Source: Burkholderia sp. Bp9143 (GTDB taxonomy: Bacteria; Pseudomonadota; Gammaproteobacteria; Burkholderiales; Burkholderiaceae). Taken from it: a DNA stretch of 64,000 bases. The position numbers and the translations under genes are program-made. This document shows positions 1 to 7,341 of this stretch, piece by piece. The stretch is taken from the NCBI RefSeq assembly GCF_003853645.1, contig NZ_QTPO01000041.1, positions 17,157 to 81,156 of the forward strand, given 5' to 3'. Position 1 is the first letter of the stretch; each line of letters starts with the position of its first letter. A model generated the notes under the pieces. The model searched no databases and was not told where the DNA came from. It saw only the letters and a list, made by a program, of their open reading frames with translations.

Positions 1-37
1 AGAGCAGGTCGTCGTAGTGGTCGGCGGCGGGCAGCAT
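1..37 (-). CDS. 5' end of an unidentified gene, possibly a methyltransferase (partial)
   Basis: An ATG read on the minus strand at 37 follows a good ribosome binding site (AAGGAGAC at 43-50) with normal spacing. The frame stays open to the window edge and gives MLPAADHYDDLL. A 'HYDDLL' type start is common in SAM-dependent methyltransferases of this group, but twelve residues cannot establish function. What is seen directly is only a start codon with a strong Shine-Dalgarno sequence. Confidence 0.4.
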   Translation of the reverse strand, partial: MLPAADHYDDLL

Positions 38-215
38 CGCGAGTCTCCTTGGCGTCGATCGTCGGCATCGGTCGATGGATTACATCGGCATTTCACGCGA
101 CCGACACCACAATGGCGTCTGATAGATAGGGAATGTGCGGACTCGTGCAACGGGTGCGGCTCAGTGCACGATTCCGCAATGACGCATAAGATCACGACAA
201 AACAGTGATGTGACC

Positions 216-335
216 ATGGATTTGCTTTTGATAGCTGCGGGGTTCAGCCTGTTCGGCATCGGTGCGCTGGTGGTGTTCGCCAGCCGCGTCGATCCGCTGT
301 CCGGCCGGTTCACCGGCCGTCTGCGCAAGCGCTGA
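216..335 (+). CDS. Small single-span hydrophobic protein, 39 aa
   Basis: This short ORF starts with ATG at 216 and encodes 39 residues: a hydrophobic stretch from about residue 3 to 23 (LLIAAGFSLFGIGALVVF) and then a basic tail rich in Arg/Lys ending RLRKR. That is the layout of a single-pass small inner-membrane protein with a positively charged C-terminus. No strong Shine-Dalgarno sequence is visible. Its MDL start and central LFG motif recur in the 28-residue ORF at 2331, so the two may be related. I do not recognise a family. KdpF-like or toxin-like small membrane proteins are possibilities, and function is unknown. Confidence 0.45.
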   Translation: MDLLLIAAGFSLFGIGALVVFASRVDPLSGRFTGRLRKR

Positions 336-415
336 CACAACCTTCCCGATTTCCCTCGCGACGACATGCGATGCATGCCGTCATCGCGTGTCGCCCCCCG
401 TCGACGGGGGCGCGC

Positions 416-1108
416 TCAGCGCGCCGGCAGGTAGCGTGCCGGATCGATCGAGCGGCCGCCGTAGCGCAGCTCGAAGTGCAGCGCGATGCGATCGCTGTCG
501 CTGTTGCCCATCTCCGCGATCGTCTGCCCCTGCGTGACCGGCTGGCCTTCCTTCACGAGCAGCGCGCGGTTGTGCGCGTAGGCCGTCAGGTAATCGGCGT
601 TGTGCTTGAGGATGATCAGGTTGCCGTAGCCGCGCAATCCGTTGCCCGCATAGACGACGGTGCCCGGCGCGGCGGCCAGCACCGGCGTGCCTGCAGCGTT
701 CGCGATATCGAGGCCCTTGGATTTCGAGCCGTCGAAGGTGCGCACCACGTTGCCGGCGGCCGGCCAGATCAGCGCGATGCTGGAGGCCGGCTTCACGGCC
801 GATTCGACCGGCGCGGAAGGCGCGGGGCGGCTGCGGCCCGCGCTGCCCGTGCCGGTGGTCGACGCGGTCGTCGTGCCGGGCGGCGGCGCGACGCGCAGCA
901 CCTGGCCGACCTCGATCGCGTCGGGGTTCGTGATCTGGTTCCAGCGCACGATGTTCGCCGTCGACGTGCGATTCTCGCGCGCGATCTTGTAGAGCGTGTC
1001 GCCGCGTTCGACGCGGTAGTACCCCGGGCCGACGGGGGCGGAGCCGCACGCGACGAGCAGCGCGGCGCAGGCGGCCGCGAAGAGCCGCTTCGTTGTTGTT
1101 CCGATCAT
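416..1108 (-). CDS. NlpD-like LysM/M23 lipoprotein, probably non-catalytic
   Basis: The 230-residue protein starts at ATG 1108, preceded by GCGAGG; a TTG twelve bases upstream is less likely. It has a lipoprotein signal with Cys21 in LLVAC, a LysM domain at about 30-75 (VERGDTLYKIA) and a C-terminal LytM/M23 domain at about 120-228. The zinc site is degenerate: the usual HxxxD reads KGLDIA and the final HxH reads LHFELR. This is the pattern of E. coli NlpD, which binds peptidoglycan and activates an amidase instead of cutting. The likely role is an outer-membrane activator of septal amidases. The usual surE-pcm-nlpD-rpoS neighbours are absent, so this is probably an extra paralogue. Confidence 0.85.
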   Translation of the reverse strand: MIGTTTKRLFAAACAALLVACGSAPVGPGYYRVERGDTLYKIARENRTSTANIVRWNQITNPDAIEVGQVLRVAPPPGTTTASTTGTGSAGRSRPAPSAPVESAVKPASSIALIWPAAGNVVRTFDGSKSKGLDIANAAGTPVLAAAPGTVVYAGNGLRGYGNLIILKHNADYLTAYAHNRALLVKEGQPVTQGQTIAEMGNSDSDRIALHFELRYGGRSIDPARYLPAR

Positions 1109-1241
1109 TGAACCTCGCAAAACCCTGCCGCGCGCGACGCGGCAGGCGATACAAAACGTCCGATTTTAACGGGTTCGACCCGCGCACCGCAGTTTCGGGC
1201 CGCGGGCGTGGCCGGCGCGCACCGGTTCGGTGCGGCCGATG

Positions 1242-2153
1242 TCAACCGGCGAGCGGCTGCACGCGAATCCGCAGCGTGGCCGTTTCGGTCGCGCCCGGTG
1301 CGAGCATGCGCAGCCCGAGACCGTTGTGGATCGCGTCCGGCAGGCCGAGCCACGGCTCGACGCAATAGAAGTCCGATTCCGGTTTTTCCGCCCAGGTCGT
1401 GACCGCGTACCACGGGATCGAGCCCTGTACGTCGAGCGCGATCTCGATCGTGCGACGGCGCCCCGGCATCACGATGCGCACCGGCGTGGCCGGCGCGCCG
1501 TCGAGGCAATGGAAGCGGTCGAGGATGTCCGGATCGCCAAGGCTGTATGACGCCGCGCCGGGCTCGAGCGGGCTGATCGAACCGTCGGCGCGCTGCATGC
1601 AGCGGCGCGTCGGCGGCAATTCGAGCGTGGTTTCCGCGCGCTCGCCGTGCGGCAGCGCGAAATAGAAATGGTGGCCCGCGTAGTAGGGCAACGGCGTGTC
1701 GCCGCGATTGGTCGTGGTGAGCGCGACGTCGAGCGTGTGCGCATCGGCGAGCCGGTAGGTCGTTTCGAACCGGAAATCGAACGGATAGCTGTCGCGCAGC
1801 GTGTCGTTTGCGTCGAGCGTCATCGACAGCGCGGCGCCGTCGGCCGACGGTTGTGCCGCGAACGGCAGGTCGCGCGCGAAACCGTGCATCGGCAGGTCGC
1901 GGACCACGCCGGCGGCATCGCGCCAGCGGCCCAGTTCGCCGTCGACGCGATGGCGGCCGAGGAACGGAAACAGCAGCGGATTGCCGCCGCGCACGCGCGC
2001 GAGGTTGCTCCAGTCGGCCGTTTCCGGCCAGAAGATGACCGGCTCGCCGTCGACGTGCCACGACAGCAGGCGGCCGCCGAATTGCGGGGCGACCCGAACG
2101 AGCGACGGGCCGGCGTGGAGTTCATGAATGTCGTGCTGCTGGAAGATCGGCAT
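1242..2153 (-). CDS. Aldose 1-epimerase family protein
   Basis: The 303-residue cytosolic protein has the GalM-type beta-sandwich signatures: GGRLLSW near the start, RGGNPLLFPFLGR around residue 55, MHGFARDLPF around residue 90, and YYAGHHFYF with a catalytic-type His in mid-protein. The family interconverts alpha and beta anomers of hexoses. Substrate cannot be assigned; relatives include D-hexose-6-phosphate mutarotases. No clear Shine-Dalgarno sequence precedes ATG 2153. It is transcribed in the same direction as the NlpD-like gene with a gap of about 130 bases, so co-transcription is possible but not shown. Confidence 0.85.
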   Translation of the reverse strand: MPIFQQHDIHELHAGPSLVRVAPQFGGRLLSWHVDGEPVIFWPETADWSNLARVRGGNPLLFPFLGRHRVDGELGRWRDAAGVVRDLPMHGFARDLPFAAQPSADGAALSMTLDANDTLRDSYPFDFRFETTYRLADAHTLDVALTTTNRGDTPLPYYAGHHFYFALPHGERAETTLELPPTRRCMQRADGSISPLEPGAASYSLGDPDILDRFHCLDGAPATPVRIVMPGRRRTIEIALDVQGSIPWYAVTTWAEKPESDFYCVEPWLGLPDAIHNGLGLRMLAPGATETATLRIRVQPLAG

Positions 2154-2330
2154 GGCGAATCGGTATGAACGGGTGGGCGGGGAGTGCGATGGCGCGCTCC
2201 ATTATCGGGCTGCGAGGCGGTCGGGGAAAACCCTTCTCGGGAAATCGCGAGTTTTTCAGACTGCCAACGGTCTGGATAATGCCTCTAAACCGGTGATGTT
2301 GCCGGGTCATGACACTTCGTGGAGGGGGCC

Positions 2331-2417
2331 ATGGATCTGGCAATGGCAATGGGAATCGCACTGTTCGGCATGTTCACCGGCAGCACGGTATTGTTTTTCT
2401 ATCAGCTCGGCCGCTGA
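2331..2417 (+). CDS. Small hydrophobic protein, 28 aa
   Basis: ATG 2331 sits directly behind a strong Shine-Dalgarno sequence (GGAGGGGG at 2321). The 28-residue product is almost wholly one hydrophobic helix (MGIALFGMFTGSTVLFFY) ending QLGR. A textbook intrinsic terminator follows the stop by 26 bases, which makes a discrete short mRNA plausible. MDL, LFG and a later V-x-F pattern also occur in the ORF at 216. I recognise no family; a small inner-membrane or regulatory peptide fits. The ribosome site and terminator are the main support for its being real. Confidence 0.6.
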   Translation: MDLAMAMGIALFGMFTGSTVLFFYQLGR

Positions 2418-2442
2418 CGGCAATTTCTGCCGGAATCGAAAG

Positions 2443-2469
2443 GCCCGCCATGCAAATGGCGGGCTTTTT
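2443..2469 (+). terminator. Intrinsic terminator after the 28-aa ORF
   Basis: A perfect nine-base-pair stem (GCCCGCCAT / ATGGCGGGC) with a GCAA loop is followed at once by five T residues. It lies just downstream of the small ORF ending at 2417 and upstream of the uppP promoter. Confidence 0.9.
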
Positions 2470-2533
2470 GCTTTCTGCGTGCTTACAAATTGCAAGCGTT
2501 TGTGTGCATTGCCGCAATAAGCAGCCAAATGCC

Positions 2534-2562
2534 TTGGCGCAGTAATCCTGGCTGGGCATAAT
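2534..2562 (+). promoter_or_regulatory. Sigma70-type promoter for uppP
   Basis: TTGGCG (2534-2539) and CATAAT (2557-2562) are separated by exactly 17 bases. They lie about 75 bases upstream of the uppP start, with no other gene between. Confidence 0.6.
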
Positions 2563-2638
2563 CGGGGCGCGTTTTTCCGGACGCGCGATGCGTCGTCCGC
2601 TTTCCTACCCGATTGATTACCACTAAGAGGACCGACGC

Positions 2639-3469
2639 GTGAGTCTCTGGTTTCTGATATTCCTGAGCGTCCTGCAGGGCGTCACCGAACTCTTCCCCGT
2701 CAGCAGTCTCGGCCACACGCTGCTCGCGCCCGCGCTGTTCGGCATGCACATCGACAAGCATGCGCCGCAGTTGCTGCCGTTCCTCGTCGCGCTGCACCTC
2801 GGCACCGCGCTCGCGCTGCTGTGGTATTTCCGTGCACGCTGGATCGCGCTGATCGGCGGCTTCTTCGCGCAGCTCGGCGGCCGCAAGAACGACGACGGGC
2901 ACCTGATGTGGGCGCTGATCATCGGCACGATCCCGACCGGGATCGTCGGCCTGCTGCTCGAGAAGCGCATCGAGCGCGTGTTCCACGACCTGCGGATCGT
3001 CGCGATCGCGCTGATCATCAATGGCGTGCTGCTGTGGATCGGCGATCGGATCCAGCGCAGCCGTGCACACCAGCCGCCCGAGAAGATGACCTTCAAGCAG
3101 GCGTTCTTCGTGGGCCTCGCGCAGATCGGCGCGCTGATTCCGGGTTTCTCGCGCAGCGGGCTGACGATGATCGCCGGCAATGCGGCCGGGCTGACGGCGG
3201 AGAAGGCGGCGGAGTTTTCGTTCCTGCTCGGCACGCCGATCATTTTTGCCGCGGGCGTGCTCGAACTGCCGAAGCTGTTCCATGCGCGCGACCAGCTCGC
3301 GGACGCACTGCTCGGCGGCGTGCTGACGGCGATTGCCGCTTATCTGAGCGTGCGGTTCCTGATGCGCTATTTCGAAGGGCGCGGGCGGCTGGCGTCGTTC
3401 GGCGTGTATTGCGTGATTGCCGGGGTGTTCTGTCTCGGCTGGTTCATGCTGCATGCGCAGCCGGTTTGA
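2639..3469 (+). CDS. uppP: Undecaprenyl-diphosphatase
   Basis: This 276-residue polytopic inner-membrane enzyme dephosphorylates undecaprenyl diphosphate to recycle the lipid carrier for peptidoglycan and O-antigen synthesis; loss or gain alters bacitracin resistance. Family motifs are intact: QGVTELFPVSSLGH with Glu17 and the PVSS serines, IIGTIPTGIVG near residue 100, and PGFSRSG near residue 178 with its essential Arg. The start is GTG at 2639, with AGAGGA upstream and translation beginning directly at the conserved MSLWFL. The length is normal for BacA/UppP. The promoter at 2534 suggests a single-gene transcript. Confidence 0.95.
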   Translation: MSLWFLIFLSVLQGVTELFPVSSLGHTLLAPALFGMHIDKHAPQLLPFLVALHLGTALALLWYFRARWIALIGGFFAQLGGRKNDDGHLMWALIIGTIPTGIVGLLLEKRIERVFHDLRIVAIALIINGVLLWIGDRIQRSRAHQPPEKMTFKQAFFVGLAQIGALIPGFSRSGLTMIAGNAAGLTAEKAAEFSFLLGTPIIFAAGVLELPKLFHARDQLADALLGGVLTAIAAYLSVRFLMRYFEGRGRLASFGVYCVIAGVFCLGWFMLHAQPV

Positions 3470-3512
3470 GGGCTGCAGCGCCGGTCGCGCGTGATATGGC
3501 GCGATGATCGGG

Positions 3513-3518
3513 TATAAT
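3513..3518 (+). promoter_or_regulatory. Possible -10 element upstream of tRNA-Arg
   Basis: A consensus TATAAT lies about 120 bases upstream of the tRNA, but no convincing -35 box is found 16-18 bases before it. Just downstream, GGGCTCGGC and GCCGGGCCC (3522-3544) pair in a nine-base stem followed by GTTTCGTTT. That hairpin could instead be the uppP terminator. Confidence 0.35.
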
Positions 3519-3640
3519 TTAGGGCTCGGCTTCATGCCGGGCCCGTTTCGTTTGGGGGCTTTGAGTTCGGTTTGTGTTGTGCTCGAAGCCCTTCGCGTCA
3601 AATGCGGTCCGGGTCGTGTGGCCGTGTCTTTCTCCCTCGA

Positions 3641-3717
3641 CCGCCCTTAGCTCAGTTGGATAGAGCAACGGCCTTCTAAGCCGTAGGTCACACGTTCGAA
3701 TCGTGTAGGGCGGGCCA
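3641..3717 (+). tRNA. tRNA-Arg (anticodon TCT)
   Basis: The 77-base gene folds as a complete cloverleaf. The acceptor CCGCCCT pairs with AGGGCGG; the D stem is GCTC/GAGC; the anticodon stem ACGGC/GCCGT carries loop CTTCTAA (anticodon TCT); the T stem ACACG/CGTGT has loop TTCGAAT; and G plus an encoded CCA end it. It decodes AGA, a rare codon in GC-rich genomes. Its 3' end is the left border of AT-richer accessory DNA, so it is a plausible integration site. Confidence 0.97.
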
Positions 3718-3738
3718 TTCCGAGCACTTCCAGACGTT

Positions 3739-3771
3739 CCGGGGTTACGCCGGGGTTACGCCGGGGTTACA
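3739..3771 (+). repeat. Three tandem copies of an 11-bp repeat after the tRNA
   Basis: CCGGGGTTACG occurs three times head to tail (3739, 3750 and 3761, the last ending in A). A related but diverged pair, CGGGTTACGC followed by CAGGAGTTACA, lies at about 4549-4570, just upstream of the SGNH gene. They may be iteron or recombinase-type sites, or a leader repeat; function is unknown. Confidence 0.6.
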
Positions 3772-3860
3772 CCAATTCGTTTGCCGGGGGCCGGCAACAG
3801 GCTCGCACAGCGCAAGCCATCTGATGAGTTGATCTCCACACCCACCGACCGAGGAACAAT

Positions 3861-4523
3861 TCAGCAGGCGCGCGTGATCCACGGTTGAAGCAGTGGAGCA
3901 ATCATCCCGGCGTGCTCCTTCGGGTCGTAATGGTGGTCCCGCGGATCCGTGTTAAGCAGCGAGACCTTGACGACACCGTCGCCGCCCAGCGAGTCTTGGT
4001 CGAGCATCAGGTAGGCGATGCCCTTGCCTGCACAAAACACCTGCATGGCACTGTTGAACGCGAGCGTCAGCTTCGTGCGCTCGCGTTGCGTTGCGGTGAT
4101 TTCCTTGCGCAGGTTCGCCACTTCACCCCAATCGGCGCCGTCGCGGATCGTAGGCAGCGGCGTGCTGATGCAGGCGACGTCGAATCGCTCCCTCAGCTCG
4201 AGTAGGAGCTGCTGGTAGTTGCCGAGGGCGAGCTGGGTCATCTCGTCCACTGACGCGCCGTACTTCTGCGCGCGATACCAGATCACGAAGCCCGTATCGA
4301 CCTCGCCAATCATGACGATGACCTTGCGGGCCTTCGAGCTGCCCGTGGCTTCGTCAAACTTCGGCTTTGCCCCCGTCACGGCATTCGGGTTCGGTAAACC
4401 GGACACGGTAGCGCCCGGCACCTCGACCACGTCGAAATGATGATCCGGAAACGCCTGGGTCATATGGGCCGAGTTGAACACCAGGACGTGGGAGTCGCCG
4501 AGTACGAGAATTTCGTCTTTCAT
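3861..4523 (-). CDS. SGNH/GDSL-type hydrolase domain protein
   Basis: The 220-residue protein opens with ILVLGDSHVLVF, the block I GDS motif with nucleophile serine. It later has VIVMIGEVDTGF, where block III would be, and DPRDHHYD near residue 197, matching the C-terminal D-x-x-H pair of SGNH hydrolases. There is no signal peptide. It follows the acyltransferase-3 gene on the same strand after a gap of about 140 bases. In many bacteria AT3 and SGNH domains are fused in one O-acetyltransferase of surface sugars, so this may be the detached partner. Start ATG 4523 has a weak ribosome site. Base composition is lower in GC than in core neighbours. The exact substrate is unknown. Confidence 0.65.
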   Translation of the reverse strand: MKDEILVLGDSHVLVFNSAHMTQAFPDHHFDVVEVPGATVSGLPNPNAVTGAKPKFDEATGSSKARKVIVMIGEVDTGFVIWYRAQKYGASVDEMTQLALGNYQQLLLELRERFDVACISTPLPTIRDGADWGEVANLRKEITATQRERTKLTLAFNSAMQVFCAGKGIAYLMLDQDSLGGDGVVKVSLLNTDPRDHHYDPKEHAGMIAPLLQPWITRAC

Positions 4524-4663
4524 GCCGTCTGTTCAGGGCAGCACCCGGCGGGTTACGCCAGGAGTTACAGGGAAGGAACGGACCGGTGTGGCGAAGGCTT
4601 GGCGGCTAGCTCTGGGTACCGGGGCGCCGTCAACTCGCGCATTCAACGTAGCAGGCAATGTGC

Positions 4664-5830
4664 TCAAGACCCAGCCTTTGTAGGTAGCCATCGATGCGAT
4701 GCCAGGCGCCGTCCTGCCTGTGTCATTGGCTTTTCCACGCAGGTGAACACCAGAGCGGAGACAGGTAGCGCCACGACAATTGAAACAAGGCATACGATCA
4801 TCATGATCGGCAACGGCCACCGGGCAAGCCACAACTGCGGCGCGTGATGCAGAACCATGTTTGCGATGGCGTAGAGAATGATGAAATGAAGCAGGTAGAA
4901 GCTGTAGGAGATTCGCCCCAGGAAGCGGGCCGATTTTGAATCGAGGACTGCGAACAACGGGTGGTCAGTACCCGCATCAATGCACCAGATGAGCAGCGCG
5001 GCACCGACGCTGACGAGAATATCTGCCAGAATCGGATGGGAGAGGGGAAAGAACGCGCTTGCTGCCAGGACCATCGCCACAGACGTCGGCACCAGGATAC
5101 GAAAAAATCGTCGCGTGAAGCTTCCCTCAGCTTTCATGCTGACAATCGCGCCGAGCACGAACATATACAGGAAATGAACGAGCGAGCCCCCGAGGTTCTC
5201 ATACTTCCACGCAAGCAAGAACGTTAACGCGAGCAGGGCACCGGAGCCCGCAAGCCCGCTCGTGCCGATGATCACGGCTGCCACCGGCAAAGCCAATGAT
5301 GCAAGTAGTTCGATGCCCAGTGTCCATGTGTTCGGGTTTAGCATGTACGACTGCATCGTCGCGTTGTCGACGATCTGGCCGACTGTTAGCGGATCTGCGT
5401 ACCAGATGTTGTACCAGCCACTTGCCCCCTCCATAACTGCATAGCCAGGGAAGGCCAGCACGAGGTAAAGACATACGAGAGCGACGGAAAGCCAGAATGC
5501 AGGGACGATGCGGAACAGTCGCTTGGCGAGAAACCCAAGGTAGAACGGAATGCTGAAACTTTGATTGGCCAGCGATCGGCACAGCACAAACCCGCTAAGC
5601 ACAAAAAAGATGTTAACGGCCGCTGCGCCGCTAAAGACAGTGACAATCAGGCGTGCCACAGTCGCCTGTATGCCGTGTACATCGAAAAGCGTTTTCGACA
5701 GGATGGCGCCTTCGGCCCCGATTGAAAGCCAGATCAGAGAATGCCCGACTGCCACCCAGAGCGCGGCAATGCCACGGAGTGCCTCTAGGCGGTCATTGAA
5801 GCCCCGGGTACTGCTATCCCTCACCGACAT
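4664..5830 (-). CDS. Acyltransferase-3 family membrane protein (OafA/YrhL-like)
   Basis: The protein has about 388 residues from ATG 5830; an in-frame upstream ATG at 5899 would add 23 residues and neither has a strong ribosome site. It has the family hallmark RLEALRGIAALWVAVGHS with the catalytic-type His at the end of the first membrane segment, then about ten hydrophobic segments and a FYLLHF segment near the C-terminus. Such proteins move acetyl or other acyl groups onto periplasmic glycans such as O-antigen. It probably acts with the SGNH gene immediately downstream. The location beside tRNA-Arg and the AT-richer composition suggest horizontal acquisition, perhaps to change surface antigens. 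Confidence 0.85.
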   Translation of the reverse strand: MSVRDSSTRGFNDRLEALRGIAALWVAVGHSLIWLSIGAEGAILSKTLFDVHGIQATVARLIVTVFSGAAAVNIFFVLSGFVLCRSLANQSFSIPFYLGFLAKRLFRIVPAFWLSVALVCLYLVLAFPGYAVMEGASGWYNIWYADPLTVGQIVDNATMQSYMLNPNTWTLGIELLASLALPVAAVIIGTSGLAGSGALLALTFLLAWKYENLGGSLVHFLYMFVLGAIVSMKAEGSFTRRFFRILVPTSVAMVLAASAFFPLSHPILADILVSVGAALLIWCIDAGTDHPLFAVLDSKSARFLGRISYSFYLLHFIILYAIANMVLHHAPQLWLARWPLPIMMIVCLVSIVVALPVSALVFTCVEKPMTQAGRRLASHRWLPTKAGS

Positions 5831-6231
5831 TACAGCGCTCCGCAACGAAAGCTGGATGGTATCAGATCGGCTTTGGCCCACTCGTGGCCATGCGTTCATT
5901 GGTATTCAAGCTTTCCCGATCCGTATGCACGGCCACAAGTCGAAGAAATTCACTCGTTCCGCTTGACGTCTTTTTATTGCAGACCTAGCCCGTATTCGTC
6001 GCTGAGACAACAGCGACCTGGCACGGAAACCCGAACGAACACAGGCGAACAGACCGCCGCCGCCAGCGGTATTTTCTGGTCCGTAGTATCACCGCGCGCT
6101 CAGTTTTATGGGCGGGCCATGGTGGGGAGGCGCTCGCGCCTGCCGGTTCCTGTGTTCCGGTTTTCCAGCCCTGCGATGTGCCTGCCCACCCCGACTGGAA
6201 ACGGATAGGCAGGCTCTTGAAAAACATAGGA
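5831..6231. other. Non-coding stretch with a possible att-like copy
   Basis: No convincing gene is seen in these 400 bases. GGGCGGGCCAT at 6110-6120 repeats the last 11 bases of the tRNA-Arg end (3708-3718). That could mark the far end of a 2.4-kb insertion, but the sequence is short and GC-rich and may be coincidence. Confidence 0.3.
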
Positions 6232-6414
6232 ATGGGAACCATTGACGCCACGGCTGCCGCTCGTCCCGAGAAAACGCTGTCCTCCCTCGAAATCATTCGC
6301 AATGCACTGCGCGCCGCCGCACTTGCGTCGTCCGGCCGTGACGCGCTCGACGCGGCCGGCGACGCGCTGCGCCAGTTGGCCGACCTCGCTCGCGTGGAGG
6401 TGCGCTATGGTTGA
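6232..6414 (+). CDS. Small hypothetical protein, 60 aa
   Basis: ATG 6232 follows ATAGGA and opens a 60-residue helical, alanine-rich frame (SLEIIRNALRAAALASSGRDA), ending ARVEVRYG. The amphipathic pattern looks like a genuine small protein of the kind found in prophage or mobile DNA. An in-frame start at 6178 is possible. The stop overlaps the ATG of the next frame within ATGGTTGA. No family is recognised. Confidence 0.4.
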   Translation: MGTIDATAAARPEKTLSSLEIIRNALRAAALASSGRDALDAAGDALRQLADLARVEVRYG

Positions 6415-6643
6415 TCTGCATTGCAGTGTAGCGGCTACAGCCGTTGTTCTCACTGCGTTCGATCGCCTCCGCGTCGTCAATCCGCGTCGACGCGTGCGGC
6501 GCGGCGAGAATGTGTTTCCGCTGTGGAAGCCGGATGTGCGCGAAGCTCTGCGCCAGCGAGCGCGGCGGCGATGCCTCCCGTCACCCCAGCAACGCTGCCG
6601 ATTGTGCTGCCTTGTGGGCGCGGTTGCGCGTGTCAATACGTGA
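6407..6643 (+). CDS. Doubtful ORF overlapping the previous one, 78 aa
   Basis: ATG 6407 overlaps the stop of the preceding ORF by eight bases, as in translationally coupled phage genes. The first half (RLRVVNPRRRVRRGENVFPL) could be protein-like, but the second half degenerates to Arg/Cys-rich sequence. It also overlaps the opposite-strand ORF at 6581. It is either a decayed gene or chance. Confidence 0.22.
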   Translation: MVDLHCSVAATAVVLTAFDRLRVVNPRRRVRRGENVFPLWKPDVREALRQRARRRCLPSPQQRCRLCCLVGAVARVNT

Positions 6644-6997
6644 CGACAGACAACGCGGACAGCGGATTGCCGGTCCTGGAGACGCTAGTGCAGCGGCCTT
6701 GGTCAGCGCCGGATCGTCGCCCATCAACGATTTGATCGTATCGTGTAGGTCGTGGCGGGCTTCGGTCCCAGGGGATGCGTGGGCGAATTCTTCGCGCCGA
6801 CCGAACGGTGGATAGCTATCGCTCAATTCGGCGCTGGCTTCTTGTGCAGCGTGGACAACGTGATCGGGATATGGTGCGAACGCTTCCCATTCGTCGAATT
6901 CATGGACGTCGACGGAACGCGGGACGGTAGCGGTGTGTGTGTGTCGGCGTGCCAGCCTGTCCATGATGGCGAGCCAATAGAAACCCGCCGCGAACAT
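6581..6997 (-). CDS. Hypothetical membrane-anchored protein with a CxxC knuckle
   Basis: This 138-residue frame starts in the middle of a hydrophobic segment (MFAAGFYWLAIM). The same frame reads on upstream of the ATG as further hydrophobic residues (FALVGLGLALVA) until a stop, so the N-terminus may be truncated. An acidic middle is followed by RCPRCLSSRIDTRNRAHKA at the C-terminus, a zinc-knuckle plus basic motif that resembles small proteins of integrative elements. Only one CxxC is present. No ribosome site is seen. It is probably a remnant of a mobile-element gene; function is unknown. Confidence 0.4.
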   Translation of the reverse strand: MFAAGFYWLAIMDRLARRHTHTATVPRSVDVHEFDEWEAFAPYPDHVVHAAQEASAELSDSYPPFGRREEFAHASPGTEARHDLHDTIKSLMGDDPALTKAAALASPGPAIRCPRCLSSRIDTRNRAHKAAQSAALLG

Positions 6998-7287
6998 GGC
7001 GACGAGCGCGAGGCCCAGCCCGACCAGCGCAAAGGTAGGGGATCAGAGATCACGGAAATTCCTGAGCGAAGTGCGCCGGTGCGGAAATGCAGCGGCGGAG
7101 CGGCCGTAGCTGGCCGTGTTCAGGAAGGTGATATGTGATTTAAAGAATCTGGCTCACGAAGTAATCGGAAATTGTTTCCTGAAAGATTGTGAGATTCCGG
7201 CAATTTTACGCGCGGACGTCAGGCTGCCAATTTATTCGAGATAGGTCGGTATGCGAGGCGCACTATCGTATTGTTCCGAAAGGCATT

Positions 7288-7293
7288 TATAAT
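7288..7293 (+). promoter_or_regulatory. Consensus -10 box upstream of vgrG
   Basis: TATAAT lies 49 bases before the vgrG start, within an AT-rich 344-base gap (6998-7341) that holds no gene. No good -35 hexamer is present at the proper distance, so a promoter here would depend on an activator or be weak. Confidence 0.35.
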
Positions 7294-7341
7294 CAGCCCT
7301 CGGCAGAAACCCCACCTGAATACCAACCAAGGGAAAGCTGC

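Noticed and set aside
3739..3771. CRISPR array
   Set aside because: The 11-bp units are directly adjacent with no spacers and there are no cas genes in the window.
3708..6120. Definite att-flanked insertion
   Set aside because: The repeated tRNA end is only 11 bases and GC-rich, so chance is realistic. I kept it as a hypothesis, not a feature call.
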